Shown here: one piece after another, positions 11,070-21,392 of the stretch
How positions within the stretch are numbered: the first letter of the stretch is position 1
How the letters are laid out: each line of letters opens with the position of its first letter
From: Cavenderia fasciculata
Lineage: Eukaryota; Evosea; Eumycetozoa; Acytosteliales; Cavenderiaceae
DNA length: 64,000 nucleotides
Assembly (NCBI RefSeq): GCF_000203815.1
Contig: NW_004457729.1
Coordinates: 1,426,674 to 1,490,673, forward strand
Reading direction: 5' to 3'
Notes under the pieces: model-generated
The model's input: only the letters and a program-made list of their open reading frames with translations
Database searches by the model: none
Told to the model about the DNA's origin: nothing
Translations under genes and position numbers: made by a program

Positions 11070-13076
11070 ATGATAGAACAACTTCCCAATACTATTATAT
11101 TAAATATTATTAAAGAGGTTGACAATAATGTAGATTTAATATGTCTGTTGCTGACTTGTAAAAGGTTGTACTATAACATTAGACAGCAGTATAGTAGTAC
11201 TCTACACTTTAAACATATTAGATACTTTAAAGAATGTAGTTCACTCTTTTTAACAAATGAACCGTTGCTCAAGTCATTAAAGAGATTTAGTCTACACTCA
11301 TTTAAGCATCTATTCAATAATGCTCTATCAAATCAAATGGTATTGTCTGATATTATTAATCAAAAAATACTACCATCATTTAATAGTCATCTTGTAAATA
11401 ATAATGACAAGTCAACACCATCAACTGATAACATATCAATATTTATATCAACAATCGAATTAGATGACATCAAAGTACCACTACCATCAACAACAACATC
11501 TATTGATATTACATCTCAAGTAAATGCACCACTGCCACCAACATTATTGGAGGGTATTGATAATCTTCAAAATCTATACATTTCAACGGAATACACATCA
11601 CTAGAGAGACTGTGCAAGTTACCAGATACACTCAAATCATTTACAATGTATATCGACAATCCATCTTGTCTCAAAGGGGATGATGTGTTTCCATTGGGAT
11701 TAGAGCGACTATTATTATCAACAGCCATTGGAGATGATCATATACCAATACCACTCTACTCTCTTGGTCTCGAGAAACTCAAATCACTCAAATCATTGGA
11801 CATAACACCTGTAATCATCACTGAATCTCTTCCACTATTTTTACCCTCTCCATCCTCTCCATCTTCCATTTTACCAAGTTCATTAACATCACTTGATATT
11901 GGAATTCAAGGTGTCTTGCCTTTGGACTTTTTCCAATCACTTTTATCCCTTCGAACCCTCTCCCTCAATATGTACCAACCTGGAAACAATAGTGTTGTAT
12001 TGACCTTGGATCTAACCCATCTCCATTGTCTCGAAACTTTTGTATTCTTCCCGGGAATTGGTGAGCAGGTTGACGCCTCGTTAATCAAGTTACCTCTATC
12101 TTCGTCTCTCAAAACTCTCTATGTCCCCGAGTTTTATAAATTCTCCAACCTCTCTACACAATTCTTCCCAACCACTCTAACAAGTCTAGATATGTTCTTT
12201 GGACCGACCGACTATGAAACCATCCAACTACCAAAGTCACTCACCAAACTATCCCTCGTAAAATGTCCATTGTCAGTTGGATTCATTCCAGATAGTGTAA
12301 AGATATTATCAATCTCATCGCACGATGAAAGAGACATTGAAATACTACCAGGATTAATACCAGTGTCAGTAGAGACTCTTACACTATCAGGGTATGACGG
12401 ACCGACAACATCAGATTATCTACCAGGCTCTATCAAATCGTTGGCTTGGGATAGACGGGGTAAAACTCAAACACTCCCATCGAAATTGGAGAAATTACAT
12501 TGGAGACAAGTCTCTGATCCAATGGATCTACCTTTAGTGTTTCCACCGACCATTCAACATATTGAATGTACTAATATCTCATTGTACCCCCTCCCACCTT
12601 CACTCACTAGTCTATCATGTCAATTTGATACAACTTGTCTCATTGATAATTCATATTATTCAATTTCAAAGTTTAACTATCAACAACAACAACAAGACAA
12701 TAACAACAACAACCTATTACTATTACCATTAAATCTAAGAAAACTAAAAATCAAATTCAATGAAAGATATGGTCATAATTCAAAGTTTAGTTTTAGATTG
12801 GATGAAGTAATCAATCAAACAAATGTTGAAAAACTATCGATTGATATAAATGGAAGGAGATGGTTTAAAGCAACTATTAAAAGATTAGATAAAGATAATT
12901 CAAAAGTATTAATAGTTGACAACAAATCTTTGTTTGGTGGTATCATTAGTCAATCAAATAATGACAATAATAATAATAATGAATATACTCCTATTTATCT
13001 TCATTACAGTAAATTAAATAATATTCCTTTTTGGAGTCATACTCCATATGACACTTGGGAATGTTTTGGAAAATAA
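11070..13076 (+). CDS. F-box-like/FNIP-type array protein, copy 6 (668 aa)
   Basis: Complete, intronless frame starting MIEQLPNTIILNIIKEVDNN. The F-box-like segment is followed by a short linker (NNNDKSTPSTDNIS), solenoid units (LPSSLTSLDI, FPTTLTSLDM, IPDSVKILSI, IPVSVETLTLSGYDG, LPGSIKSLAWDR), a Gln/Asn linker and the C-terminal block (FRLDEVINQTNVEKLSI, VDNKSLFGGIISQ). After the usual end WSHT it carries ten extra residues, PYDTWECFGK. The DNA of this tail matches the 3' untranslated sequence of copy 8 (ACTTGGGAA ... ATGTTTTGGAAAA), so the ancestral stop has been lost and translation runs on to the next TAA. The start codon follows an AGAGAGAGAGATAGGTA leader. Function unknown. Confidence 0.82.
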   Translation: MIEQLPNTIILNIIKEVDNNVDLICLLLTCKRLYYNIRQQYSSTLHFKHIRYFKECSSLFLTNEPLLKSLKRFSLHSFKHLFNNALSNQMVLSDIINQKILPSFNSHLVNNNDKSTPSTDNISIFISTIELDDIKVPLPSTTTSIDITSQVNAPLPPTLLEGIDNLQNLYISTEYTSLERLCKLPDTLKSFTMYIDNPSCLKGDDVFPLGLERLLLSTAIGDDHIPIPLYSLGLEKLKSLKSLDITPVIITESLPLFLPSPSSPSSILPSSLTSLDIGIQGVLPLDFFQSLLSLRTLSLNMYQPGNNSVVLTLDLTHLHCLETFVFFPGIGEQVDASLIKLPLSSSLKTLYVPEFYKFSNLSTQFFPTTLTSLDMFFGPTDYETIQLPKSLTKLSLVKCPLSVGFIPDSVKILSISSHDERDIEILPGLIPVSVETLTLSGYDGPTTSDYLPGSIKSLAWDRRGKTQTLPSKLEKLHWRQVSDPMDLPLVFPPTIQHIECTNISLYPLPPSLTSLSCQFDTTCLIDNSYYSISKFNYQQQQQDNNNNNLLLLPLNLRKLKIKFNERYGHNSKFSFRLDEVINQTNVEKLSIDINGRRWFKATIKRLDKDNSKVLIVDNKSLFGGIISQSNNDNNNNNEYTPIYLHYSKLNNIPFWSHTPYDTWECFGK

Positions 13077-13219
13077 ATATATTAATAGGGCCCGAACCTG
13101 AAAAAACATCTTGTAGAATATCTTTTCAACTTTCTTTCTCAAAATAACAATGATAAAGGTGGATGGATTATATATTCATTCCTTTAAAAGTAGGAGTAGG
13201 AGGGGTGTAATAAGGAGTA

Positions 13220-13239
13220 GAGAGAGAGAGAGAGAGAGA
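13220..13239 (+). repeat. (AG)n tract upstream of array copy 7
   Basis: Nearly pure AG dinucleotide run ending about 10 bases before the ATG of copy 7. Shorter AG-rich leaders precede copies 6 and 9. Confidence 0.85.
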
Positions 13240-13249
13240 TAAGAGGATA

Positions 13250-15187
13250 ATGATAGAACTTCCCAATATTATAATATTAAATATTATTAAAGAGGTTGAT
13301 AGCAATGTAGATTTAATATGTCTATTGCTGACTTGTAAAAGGTTATACTATAACATTAGACAACAGTATAGTAGTACTCTACAATTTAAACATATTAAAT
13401 GCTTTCGAGCCAAAGGAAATCAAACAAATGAATCATTGATCAGTTTTAGTTTACACTCGTTTAAGCATCTATTCAACAATGCTCTATCAAATCAAATAGT
13501 AGTGTCTGATGATAATCAAACTAAACTAAAATCATTTAATAGTCATCTTTTAAACAATAACAACAACAATAATGACAAGTCAACACCACTACCTGATAAC
13601 ATATCACTATTTATAACAACAAACAATTTTAATGATATAATAGCGCCATCAACAACAACATCTATAGATATTACGTCTAAAGCAAGAACATCACGACCAA
13701 TACCATCAACACTATTAGAGGGTATTGATAATCTTCAACATTTAACGTTGTCGTCGGAATACACATCGAGAGAGAGAATATGCAAGTTACCAGATACACT
13801 CAAATCATTTACAATGTATTACAACAATCCAGGTTGTATTGAAGGAGATGACATGTTTCCATTGGGATTAGAGACACTATCAATACCATCCAAGGCTGGA
13901 GAAGATGATTTACCAACAACATCACTCAACTCTCTTGGTCTCGAGAAACTCAAATCACTCAAAGAATTGATTATTGGACCAGTCCTAACCTCTCCATCCT
14001 CTCCATCATCCATTTTACCAAGTTCATTGACATCACTTGACATTGAATTTAGAGGTGATATCCCCTCTGACCTATTCCAATCACTAGTGTCTCTTAGATA
14101 CCTCCACTTGAGTCAATATGGAAATGATAAAAGTTTGGCCTTGGACCTCACCAACCTCCATCGTCTCAACACTTTTGTATTGTTTCCTGGACGTATTAAA
14201 TTACTTGATGTCTCGTTCATCAATTTACCTCTATCATCGTCTCTCAAAACTATCCTCATCTCTGGGTACTACCAAAAGCCCAACCTTTCAACACAATTCT
14301 TCCCAACCACTTTGACAAGTCTTAGTATGTTTTTTGGACCGACTGACTATGAGACCATCAAATTACCAATGTCTCTCACTTACCTCCACCTCCAATGTAA
14401 AGTACCAGCACCCTCTGGATTTATTCCAGATAGTGTAAAGACACTATCAATGACATCTACTGCTTCCATGGACATTGAAATACTACCATTGTCTATACCA
14501 TCGTCAGTAGAAACTCTTACACTCTTTGGATACGAGGGACCGACAACATCAGAGTATCTACCAGACTCGATTAAAGAGTTGGATTGGAATAGACAGATCG
14601 ATACTACAACACTCCCACCAAAATTGGAGACATTGCGTTGGGGACATATACCTAAGAATATATCTTGTGTATTTCCATCAACCATTCAACATCTTGATTA
14701 CTCTGATGTCTCCTTTTTCCCACTCCCTCCATCACTGACCAGTCTATCATGTCAATTTGATCAAACTTGTCTCGTCAACCTAATAGACCAATCATACTAT
14801 TCAATTTCAAAGTTTAACTATAAACAACAACAAAAAGATGGTCAATTACTACTACCATTAAATTTAAGAAAACTAAAAATCAAAATAAGATCAAACAAAA
14901 AAGGTACAAATAATTTTAGATTGGACGAAGTAATCAATCAAACAAATATTGAAGAATTATCTATTGCTCTTCGTGGAAAGGGATGGTTAAAAGCAACTAT
15001 TAAAAGATTAGATAAAGATAATTCAAGAGTATTAATAGTTGACAACAAATCTTTGTTTGGTGGTATCATTCATCAATCAAGACAATCAAATAATAATAAT
15101 AATAATCAATATTCTCCTATTTATCTTTACAAAAGTAAAGAAATTGATATACCATATTGGAGTCATACTACTCTACCTGTCAATTAA
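13250..15187 (+). CDS. F-box-like/FNIP-type array protein, copy 7 (645 aa)
   Basis: Complete, intronless frame starting MIELPNIIILNIIKEVDSN; it lacks the Gln of the usual MIEQLPN start. The F-box-like segment LICLLLTCKRLYYNIRQQ is at about residues 23-40, and the linker holds about seven Asn. Solenoid units include LPSSLTSLDIEFRG, FPTTLTSLSM, IPDSVKTLSM, IPSSVETLTLFGYEG and LPDSIKELDWNR. The C-terminal block has FRLDEVINQTNIEELSI, VDNKSLFGGIIHQSRQ and SPIYLYKSKEIDIPYWSH, followed by TTLPVN. The ATG lies right after a long AG repeat. The spacer to copy 6 is about 170 bp and to copy 8 about 115 bp. All parts that are conserved in the family are present, so this is a good reference copy. Function unknown. 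Confidence 0.82.
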   Translation: MIELPNIIILNIIKEVDSNVDLICLLLTCKRLYYNIRQQYSSTLQFKHIKCFRAKGNQTNESLISFSLHSFKHLFNNALSNQIVVSDDNQTKLKSFNSHLLNNNNNNNDKSTPLPDNISLFITTNNFNDIIAPSTTTSIDITSKARTSRPIPSTLLEGIDNLQHLTLSSEYTSRERICKLPDTLKSFTMYYNNPGCIEGDDMFPLGLETLSIPSKAGEDDLPTTSLNSLGLEKLKSLKELIIGPVLTSPSSPSSILPSSLTSLDIEFRGDIPSDLFQSLVSLRYLHLSQYGNDKSLALDLTNLHRLNTFVLFPGRIKLLDVSFINLPLSSSLKTILISGYYQKPNLSTQFFPTTLTSLSMFFGPTDYETIKLPMSLTYLHLQCKVPAPSGFIPDSVKTLSMTSTASMDIEILPLSIPSSVETLTLFGYEGPTTSEYLPDSIKELDWNRQIDTTTLPPKLETLRWGHIPKNISCVFPSTIQHLDYSDVSFFPLPPSLTSLSCQFDQTCLVNLIDQSYYSISKFNYKQQQKDGQLLLPLNLRKLKIKIRSNKKGTNNFRLDEVINQTNIEELSIALRGKGWLKATIKRLDKDNSRVLIVDNKSLFGGIIHQSRQSNNNNNNQYSPIYLYKSKEIDIPYWSHTTLPVN

Positions 15188-15301
15188 TTAAATTAAAAGT
15201 TTATTTAAATTAATTTTGGAAAAGTGTAAAATAAAATGTTTAATTAAATAAAGTACAAAAAAGGGTGACTTCAGTTGTATTAATAATATTATGACAAGAT
15301 A

Positions 15302-17296
15302 ATGATAGAACAACTTCCAAACATTACTATATTAAAGATCATTAAAGAGGTTAATAATAATGTAGATTTAATATGTCTATTGTTGACTTGTAAAAGGTTG
15401 TACTATAACATTAGACAACTGTATAGTAGTACTCTACAATTCAGACATATTAAATATCGTGTATTTTACCATCAATGGTTGGTCAAGTCAACCAAGAGTT
15501 TTAATCTACACTCATTTAAGCATCTATTCAATAATGCACTATCAAATCAAATAGTAGTGTTTGATGATGATGTTGATGATCCATATAAACAGTCACTCAA
15601 TAGTCATCTTATAAATAACAACAATAATGACAACAACTTGACACCGCCACCTGATAACATATCAATACATTTATCAATACACATGCTCAGTGATATCATA
15701 GTACCACTACCATCAACAACAACATCTATAGATATAACCTCTAAAATCGACACACCACTACCTTCAACTCTATTGCAAGGTATTGAGAACCTTGGACATC
15801 TATCCATTTCTGATTATACATCACCACAGAGACTATGCAAGTTACCAGATACACTCAAATCATTTGAACTGTATTACACATGGCCGAGTTGTATTGAAGG
15901 AGATGATGTGTTTCCATTGGGACTAGAGACACTTTCGATATCATCTCTCAATGGATATGAGGGTGATCGTGTACCGATAACACTCAGCTCTTTTGGTCTC
16001 GAGAAACTAAAGTCACTCAAATCATTAGAATTAGCACCTGTAGTCATCACAGAGTTCCCTCACCTGCCCCCACCTCCATCCTCTTCATCCTCCTCTTGCT
16101 TTTTACCAATTTCATTGACATCACTTGACATTGTATTTGAATGTACAGTCCCTTCCAACTTTTTTCAATCACTAGTGTCTCTTGAAAGTATCACCATGCG
16201 TCTAGAAGAAGATGATGATGATGATTATGATCAAACCCCCAAGGTGACCACATTGGATCTCACCAACCTCTATGTGCTCAATTCTTTAAAATTGTTTCCC
16301 AGTAGATTATTTGACGCCTCTTTAATCAAACTACCTCTATCATCGTCTCTCAAAACTCTCTATGTCTCCAAGCTGACCAACCTTTCAACACAATTCTTCC
16401 CAACCACTTTGACAAGTCTAGATATGAATTGCGCACAGATAGATTATGAGACAATCGAATTACCAAATTCTCTCATCGAACTAACCCTCGTAAAATATCA
16501 AGATGAAGATCCAATACCAGTTGGATTTATTCCAAGTAGTGTAAAGACATTATTAATCCCATCGCACGAAAGAGACCTTGAAATAATACCATTGTCAATA
16601 CCATCATCAGTAGAGACTCTTACCCTATACGGATACGACGGACCGACAACATCAGAGTATCTACCAGACTCTATTAAAGAGTTGGTTTGGAATAGAGAGA
16701 CCGACACTCAAACACTCCCATCGAAATTGGAGACATTGTATTGCAGATATATATATATCTCTGTTAATCCAATCTATCACTCTTGTGTGTTTCCATCAAC
16801 CATTCAACATATTGAATACCCTGGTATCATCACATTCCCTCTTCCACCTTCACTCACAAGTCTATCATGTGAAATTAATTCAACCTACCTAGTCGATAAT
16901 TCATACTATTCAATTTCAAAATTCAACTATAAACAACAACAACAACAACAAGACAACCTACTACTACCATTAAATCTACGTAAACTAAAAATGGAAACAA
17001 GAGATATTTCTGGAAAGTTTAGTTTTAGATTGGATCAAGTAATCAATCAAACAAATATTGAAAAACTAACATTCACTTTTTATAGAGGTATATTGTTTAA
17101 AGCAACTATTAAAAGATTAGATAAAGATAATTCAAGAGTATTAATAGTTGACAACAAATCTTTATTTGGTGGTATCATCAGTCAATCAAGACAATCAAAC
17201 AATAATGAATATGCTCCTATTTATCTTCATATCAGAAAAGAAAATAATAATAATAATAATAATATACCATCTTGGAGTCATACACTTGGGAATTAA
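15302..17296 (+). CDS. F-box-like/FNIP-type array protein, copy 8 (664 aa)
   Basis: Complete, intronless frame starting MIEQLPNITILKIIKEVNNN. It has the F-box-like segment, an Asn-rich linker, and a solenoid with a distinctive acidic run (LEEDDDDDYDQ) at about residues 301-311, inside a loop where other copies have a few neutral residues. Other features are a run of about seven Gln before the C-terminal block, FRLDQVINQTNIEKLTF, VDNKSLFGGIISQSRQ, and an end IPSWSHTLGN. The DNA from 16655 to 16884 is identical to 18146-18375 in the neighbouring pseudogene (copy 9), although flanking parts differ clearly, which points to very recent gene conversion or duplication. Its 3' untranslated sequence matches the read-through tail of copy 6. 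Function unknown. Confidence 0.82.
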   Translation: MIEQLPNITILKIIKEVNNNVDLICLLLTCKRLYYNIRQLYSSTLQFRHIKYRVFYHQWLVKSTKSFNLHSFKHLFNNALSNQIVVFDDDVDDPYKQSLNSHLINNNNNDNNLTPPPDNISIHLSIHMLSDIIVPLPSTTTSIDITSKIDTPLPSTLLQGIENLGHLSISDYTSPQRLCKLPDTLKSFELYYTWPSCIEGDDVFPLGLETLSISSLNGYEGDRVPITLSSFGLEKLKSLKSLELAPVVITEFPHLPPPPSSSSSSCFLPISLTSLDIVFECTVPSNFFQSLVSLESITMRLEEDDDDDYDQTPKVTTLDLTNLYVLNSLKLFPSRLFDASLIKLPLSSSLKTLYVSKLTNLSTQFFPTTLTSLDMNCAQIDYETIELPNSLIELTLVKYQDEDPIPVGFIPSSVKTLLIPSHERDLEIIPLSIPSSVETLTLYGYDGPTTSEYLPDSIKELVWNRETDTQTLPSKLETLYCRYIYISVNPIYHSCVFPSTIQHIEYPGIITFPLPPSLTSLSCEINSTYLVDNSYYSISKFNYKQQQQQQDNLLLPLNLRKLKMETRDISGKFSFRLDQVINQTNIEKLTFTFYRGILFKATIKRLDKDNSRVLIVDNKSLFGGIISQSRQSNNNEYAPIYLHIRKENNNNNNNIPSWSHTLGN

Positions 17297-17409
17297 AAGA
17301 AATAGTTTTAATGTTTTGGAAAAATAAATAATAAATATTAAACAAGGCTCTCTCTTGGATGAAAACCTTGTTAAAATTCTTTTTCAAGAAAAAGAGGAGA
17401 GATAAGATA

Positions 17410-18377
17410 ATGATATGTTATAGTATAACCTTTTACAAGTCAGCAATAGACATATTAAATCTACATTATTATGAACCTCTTTAATGATCTTTAATATAAT
17501 AATGTTTGGAAGTTGTTCTATCATTATCTTGTCATAATATTATCATTATAACATTAGACAACAGTATAGAAGTACTCTACAATTCAGACTTATTAAATAT
17601 CTTTTAGAATACCATCAAATAAATGAATGGTTGATCAAGTCAATCAAGAGTTTTAATCTACACTCATTTAAGCATCTATTCAACAATGCACTATCAAATC
17701 AAATAGTGTTTGATGATCAAAATAAAGAGTATTTCAATAGTCATCTTGTAAACAACAACAATAATAATGACAACAACAACTGCTTGACACCACCACCTGA
17801 TAACATATCAATACATTTATCAATACACATGCTAGGTGATATCATAGTACCACTACCATCAACAACAACATCTATAGATATTACGTCTTTCCAACCACTT
17901 TGACGAGCCTGGATATGAATTGCTCAAAGATAGATTATGGAACAGTCAAATTACCAAGTTCTCTCATCGAACTAGCCCTCGTCAAATATCAAGACGCAAT
18001 GCCAGTTGGATTTATTCCAAATAGTGTAAAGAAACTAACAATCAAATCGTCACACGATCCAAGAACAATTGAAATATTACCATTGTCAATACCATCGTCA
18101 GTAGAGATTCTTAGTCTACCATTGTATAACGGACCGACAACATCTGAGTATCTACCAGACTCTATTAAAGAGTTGGTTTGGAATAGAGAGACCGACACTC
18201 AAACACTCCCATCGAAATTGGAGACATTGTATTGCAGATATATATATATCTCTGTTAATCCAATCTATCACTCTTGTGTGTTTCCATCAACCATTCAACA
18301 TATTGAATACCCTGGTATCATCACATTCCCTCTTCCACCTTCACTCACAAGTCTATCATGTGAAATTAATTCAACAT

Positions 18378-18428
<51 letters not shown>

Positions 18429-18772
18429 CAATAACAATCTATTGTTACCATTGAATCTACGTAAACTAAAAATCTATAGAAACAAGAGCTATTTTTGGAA
18501 ATTCAAAGTTTAGTTTTAGATTGGATCAAGTAATCAATCAAACAAATATTGAAAAACTATCAATTAGTCGATATGGAAAGAGATGGTTAAAAGCAACAAT
18601 TAAAAGATTAGATAAAGATAATTCAAGAGTATTAATAGTTGACAACAAATCTTTGATTGGTGGTATCATCAGTCAATCAAGAGATCCATCAAACAATAAT
18701 AGTAATGAATATACCCCTATTTATCTTCATATCAGAAAAGAAAATAATTATTTACCATATTGGAGTCATTAA
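17410..18772 (+). pseudogene. F-box-like/FNIP-type array protein, copy 9, rearranged pseudogene
   Basis: A badly rearranged copy. The first 130 bases or so (about 17,415-17,545) are the family's start region in inverted orientation: the reverse strand there reads MIEQLPNIIILKIIKEV. The forward frame resumes in the F-box-like segment (NIRQQYRSTLQFRLIKYLLEYHQ), continues through the Asn linker, and stops near 17,890, where the codons of TTTSIDITS are joined directly to those of FPTTLTSLDM. This removes about 190 codons of solenoid present in copy 8 and shifts the frame. A second disruption is a (CAA)n expansion at 18379-18428 that replaces the DNSYYSISKFNY segment. The C-terminal block (FRLDQVINQTNIEKLSI to LPYWSH) survives at 18518-18772. 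Another loose fragment, ATTAAAAGATTGGAAAAGGA, follows the stop. Not expected to give a normal product. Confidence 0.85.
18379..18428 (+). repeat. (CAA)n tract in array pseudogene
   Basis: About 16 CAA/AAC units. In the other copies this position holds 4-7 CAA codons coding Gln; here the run is longer and is read in the Asn frame. Confidence 0.95.
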
Positions 18773-20464
18773 TCGACTTGGGAATTAAAAGATTGGAAAA
18801 GGATAATCGGGTGTATATCAATGGTTAACATCATTAATAAACACCAAAAAGTATCCTGGATCTTTTTCAAGATTCGGTGAATGCCTTTAAAAAAAAAAAC
18901 CGTTACAATTAAGATCAAGGTAATCCACTGACACGTATGCATACTTGTAGTAGTAGTAATTTATTTAGTGTTGAACCTATAGAGAATGGATAATTTGATA
19001 CATTTATCAAATTGATCCAAAGATTGGAACCAAAGTTAAAACAAGATCATTACCATCATCACTTAAATCATGATCGTTATCCACACTGCCGAGGTGTAAA
19101 CATATATATATATGTATATATACTGTGTCGACACACTGATGAGAGACATAAATAAATAAATAATGATGATTTGGGTGACAATGGGAATGATCTAGAGTAT
19201 ATCGGTTCACCCTATAGACAAGTAGTGGTGTTTGGGTTCATCATTAATCTAAAATGGTCGGTCATTCATTCGTAGTTCTTCAAAGGAACTGGCTACTGGA
19301 CAACAACTAACTAGTCTGGTCTGGGGGTGGGTAATAAGATAAAGATAATTAATAAATCTAAATGAAAAAACCATCCAACAAGAATTGAATTTTAAACTTA
19401 CAATAGAAGATATTTGTACAAGCTAAAGATAATAAGATAAATATGAATGATAATGAAATAGTCCAAGGGAGAGCTATTATAAATATTATGGGGGGTTTTG
19501 TTTTACAAAAAAATAACAAACAAATGTGTTTGTAAATGGAAAAATAAGCCCCTCTTCCAAAAGCTTAACATGTTTGCTGCGGGGCATTCATATGAAGGTT
19601 TGAAGCCTTATTGTTATTATCTTCCCCACCACACGGTTCATTCATTGTTATTTGATGAATGATGACGATGATGTGAGGATCGCCTCCATCTTAGGTGAAC
19701 GAGTGGACAGCTTTTTTTGTTTTTTTAAAAGCTTCTCTCATCTTGAGACCCTGCTTTCTTTTCCATCCTCCAAACAACTAGAACGATAAACCATCAGTTC
19801 CTTCCATATTATTATTAACACAACAAACAACAATAATTATTATTCATCATTATGATAATTAAAAAATATATATATTCTAAACAAATACAAAAAAAAGAAA
19901 GAGAGAATTAGAATTTATTAAATATTATTTGTTGTTGTTGTTGTTGTTACACCAACACAATCAAATCGATATATATATATATATATATAAATCAGAATAC
20001 AGGTTTGGTTTAATTTTATTGGACAACCACCCACACATGGTTAACATCAACCATTTAGCAATGGGGGTATAAATTGATCAATATTGGTGAGTGGGATGGG
20101 AAGGGGGTGATATTAATAATATATAGACAAGACAATCAAATTTTTGATTGACATAATGGTCTGGTCTAACCTATCTTAATCATCCACCCACAAACCTGTA
20201 ACAATAAACGAGACTAAACGAGGTATAGCGTGGGTGGGTGAGTTGGAATGTGTGCATGGTAGTGGTAGGGCGGAACCGCCTACCTGCTAGCTACTTCCTT
20301 TAAAAAATATAAAATATATTTAAATTCATATATATATGGAATAGACAGAGTATATATACTGTTTGGGGTATATATTGTTGAATCATTTCTATCTATCTCT
20401 TTTTTTTTTTAATTATTATTTATTTATTTAAACTATCTCTCTACTAGTCTTTTTTTATTCAAAA
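18773..20464. other. Gene-poor spacer, 1.7 kb
   Basis: No coding region or RNA gene is supported. The stretch contains TA microsatellites (near 19,100 and 19,970-19,990), (GTT)n near 19,930, A/T runs and several G-rich patches (near 19,320, 19,490, 20,040-20,110). A short imperfect hairpin, GGTAGGGCGG AA CCGCCTACC, lies at 20264-20284. This is the boundary between the F-box-like/FNIP array and the housekeeping region. Confidence 0.6.
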
Positions 20465-21392
20465 ATGAATAAATGTAAAGTAAAAACAGATTATAGATCA
20501 CATCATAGAGTATTTTATGGATTTAGGAGAGATTATCCTGGACAATTGACAGGTGTATTGTCTCAAGAGGAATACTGTCAAATCCTATCTAAAATCAATA
20601 CCTATACATTTACAGAGATACCAAAGATCATTATATTGTTTTTGGTTCTGATGGTGGTAGGCATTGTACTCGTATTTGTTGGTATATCTAAATTCTATTG
20701 GTTCTTGGTTGGTATTGGTTTTGGTTTGGCCATTGCATCCATCATAGTGATGGCACTCATCCAACACTCTTTTCACCAAACCTATCTTCGTAAACTCTAT
20801 CTCATCATCAAAGAAATCAATAATACTTTGGGTCCAAGATCAATTACATTCAATGTTAGAATTAAACATAAATCAAAAACTTCAAACAAAAAATCAAAAT
20901 TATATGTAAATATTTAGAAATAAGAAATAAGAAATAGAAAAGATAATATATTTGATTAACTAATTATTATTTTTTTGTTTAAATCTATAGTTGGAAATTG
21001 AATACCCACAAATTCCAATTCAAGTTATTTATACAACTTCTTCAGCGTCTATTTCATCAACTCAATTAGTTGATCCTAATCAAAATAATCAAAATCACAA
21101 TACTACGAATCAAACAAATTATCAACAACATTCCAATAATAATCCTACGATGATGAATGTTCCTTATCAACTTCAAAGAGCAGTTCCAGTGATGGTTGGA
21201 GTAGGATATCCATCACCATCACAACAAACACCAGTTATTGTTTATCATCCACCTTACCAACAACAGCATCCCTACCAAGTGTCAGCAACACCTCCACAAG
21301 GAAGTTACCAGGAATATTACCCTCCTCCAACCTTTCAGCCTGGGGATCAACATCTTTCTCAACCACCTCCTATACACCACCATTCATCTTGA
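20465..21392 (+). CDS. CHIC/GOLGA7/Erf4-like two-pass membrane protein (280 aa)
   Basis: Two exons, 20465-20905 and 20991-21392, joined in phase across an 85-bp intron (GTAAAT...CTATAG), giving 280 residues. Residues 15-50 (RVFYGFRRDYPGQLTGVLSQ, then EEYCQILSKIN) match the start of the cysteine-rich hydrophobic (CHIC)/Erf4 domain, where a basic-aromatic stretch is followed by (F/Y)PxxLxGxxxxEE(F/Y)xxxIxxIN. Two strongly hydrophobic segments follow (about residues 55-80 and 82-105). After them come a conserved-looking YLIIKEINNTL helix and, across the splice, LYLEIEYPQIPI, which matches the IEF/IEY...YP end of CHIC proteins. Known relatives are palmitoylated or assist protein palmitoylation at Golgi and plasma membrane. 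The 120-residue Gln/Pro-rich tail (YPSPSQQTP, YPPPTFQPG) is extra. The family call is from motif memory, not a search. Confidence 0.65.

Noticed and set aside
1-18772. CRISPR or satellite array as the source of the repeated pattern
   Set aside because: The repeats are full-length paralogous genes of about 2 kb, with protein-level conservation and no spacer structure.
19007-19210. 67-residue open frame on the minus strand in the gene-poor spacer
   Set aside because: Composition is that of TA repeats; no homology or coding signature.
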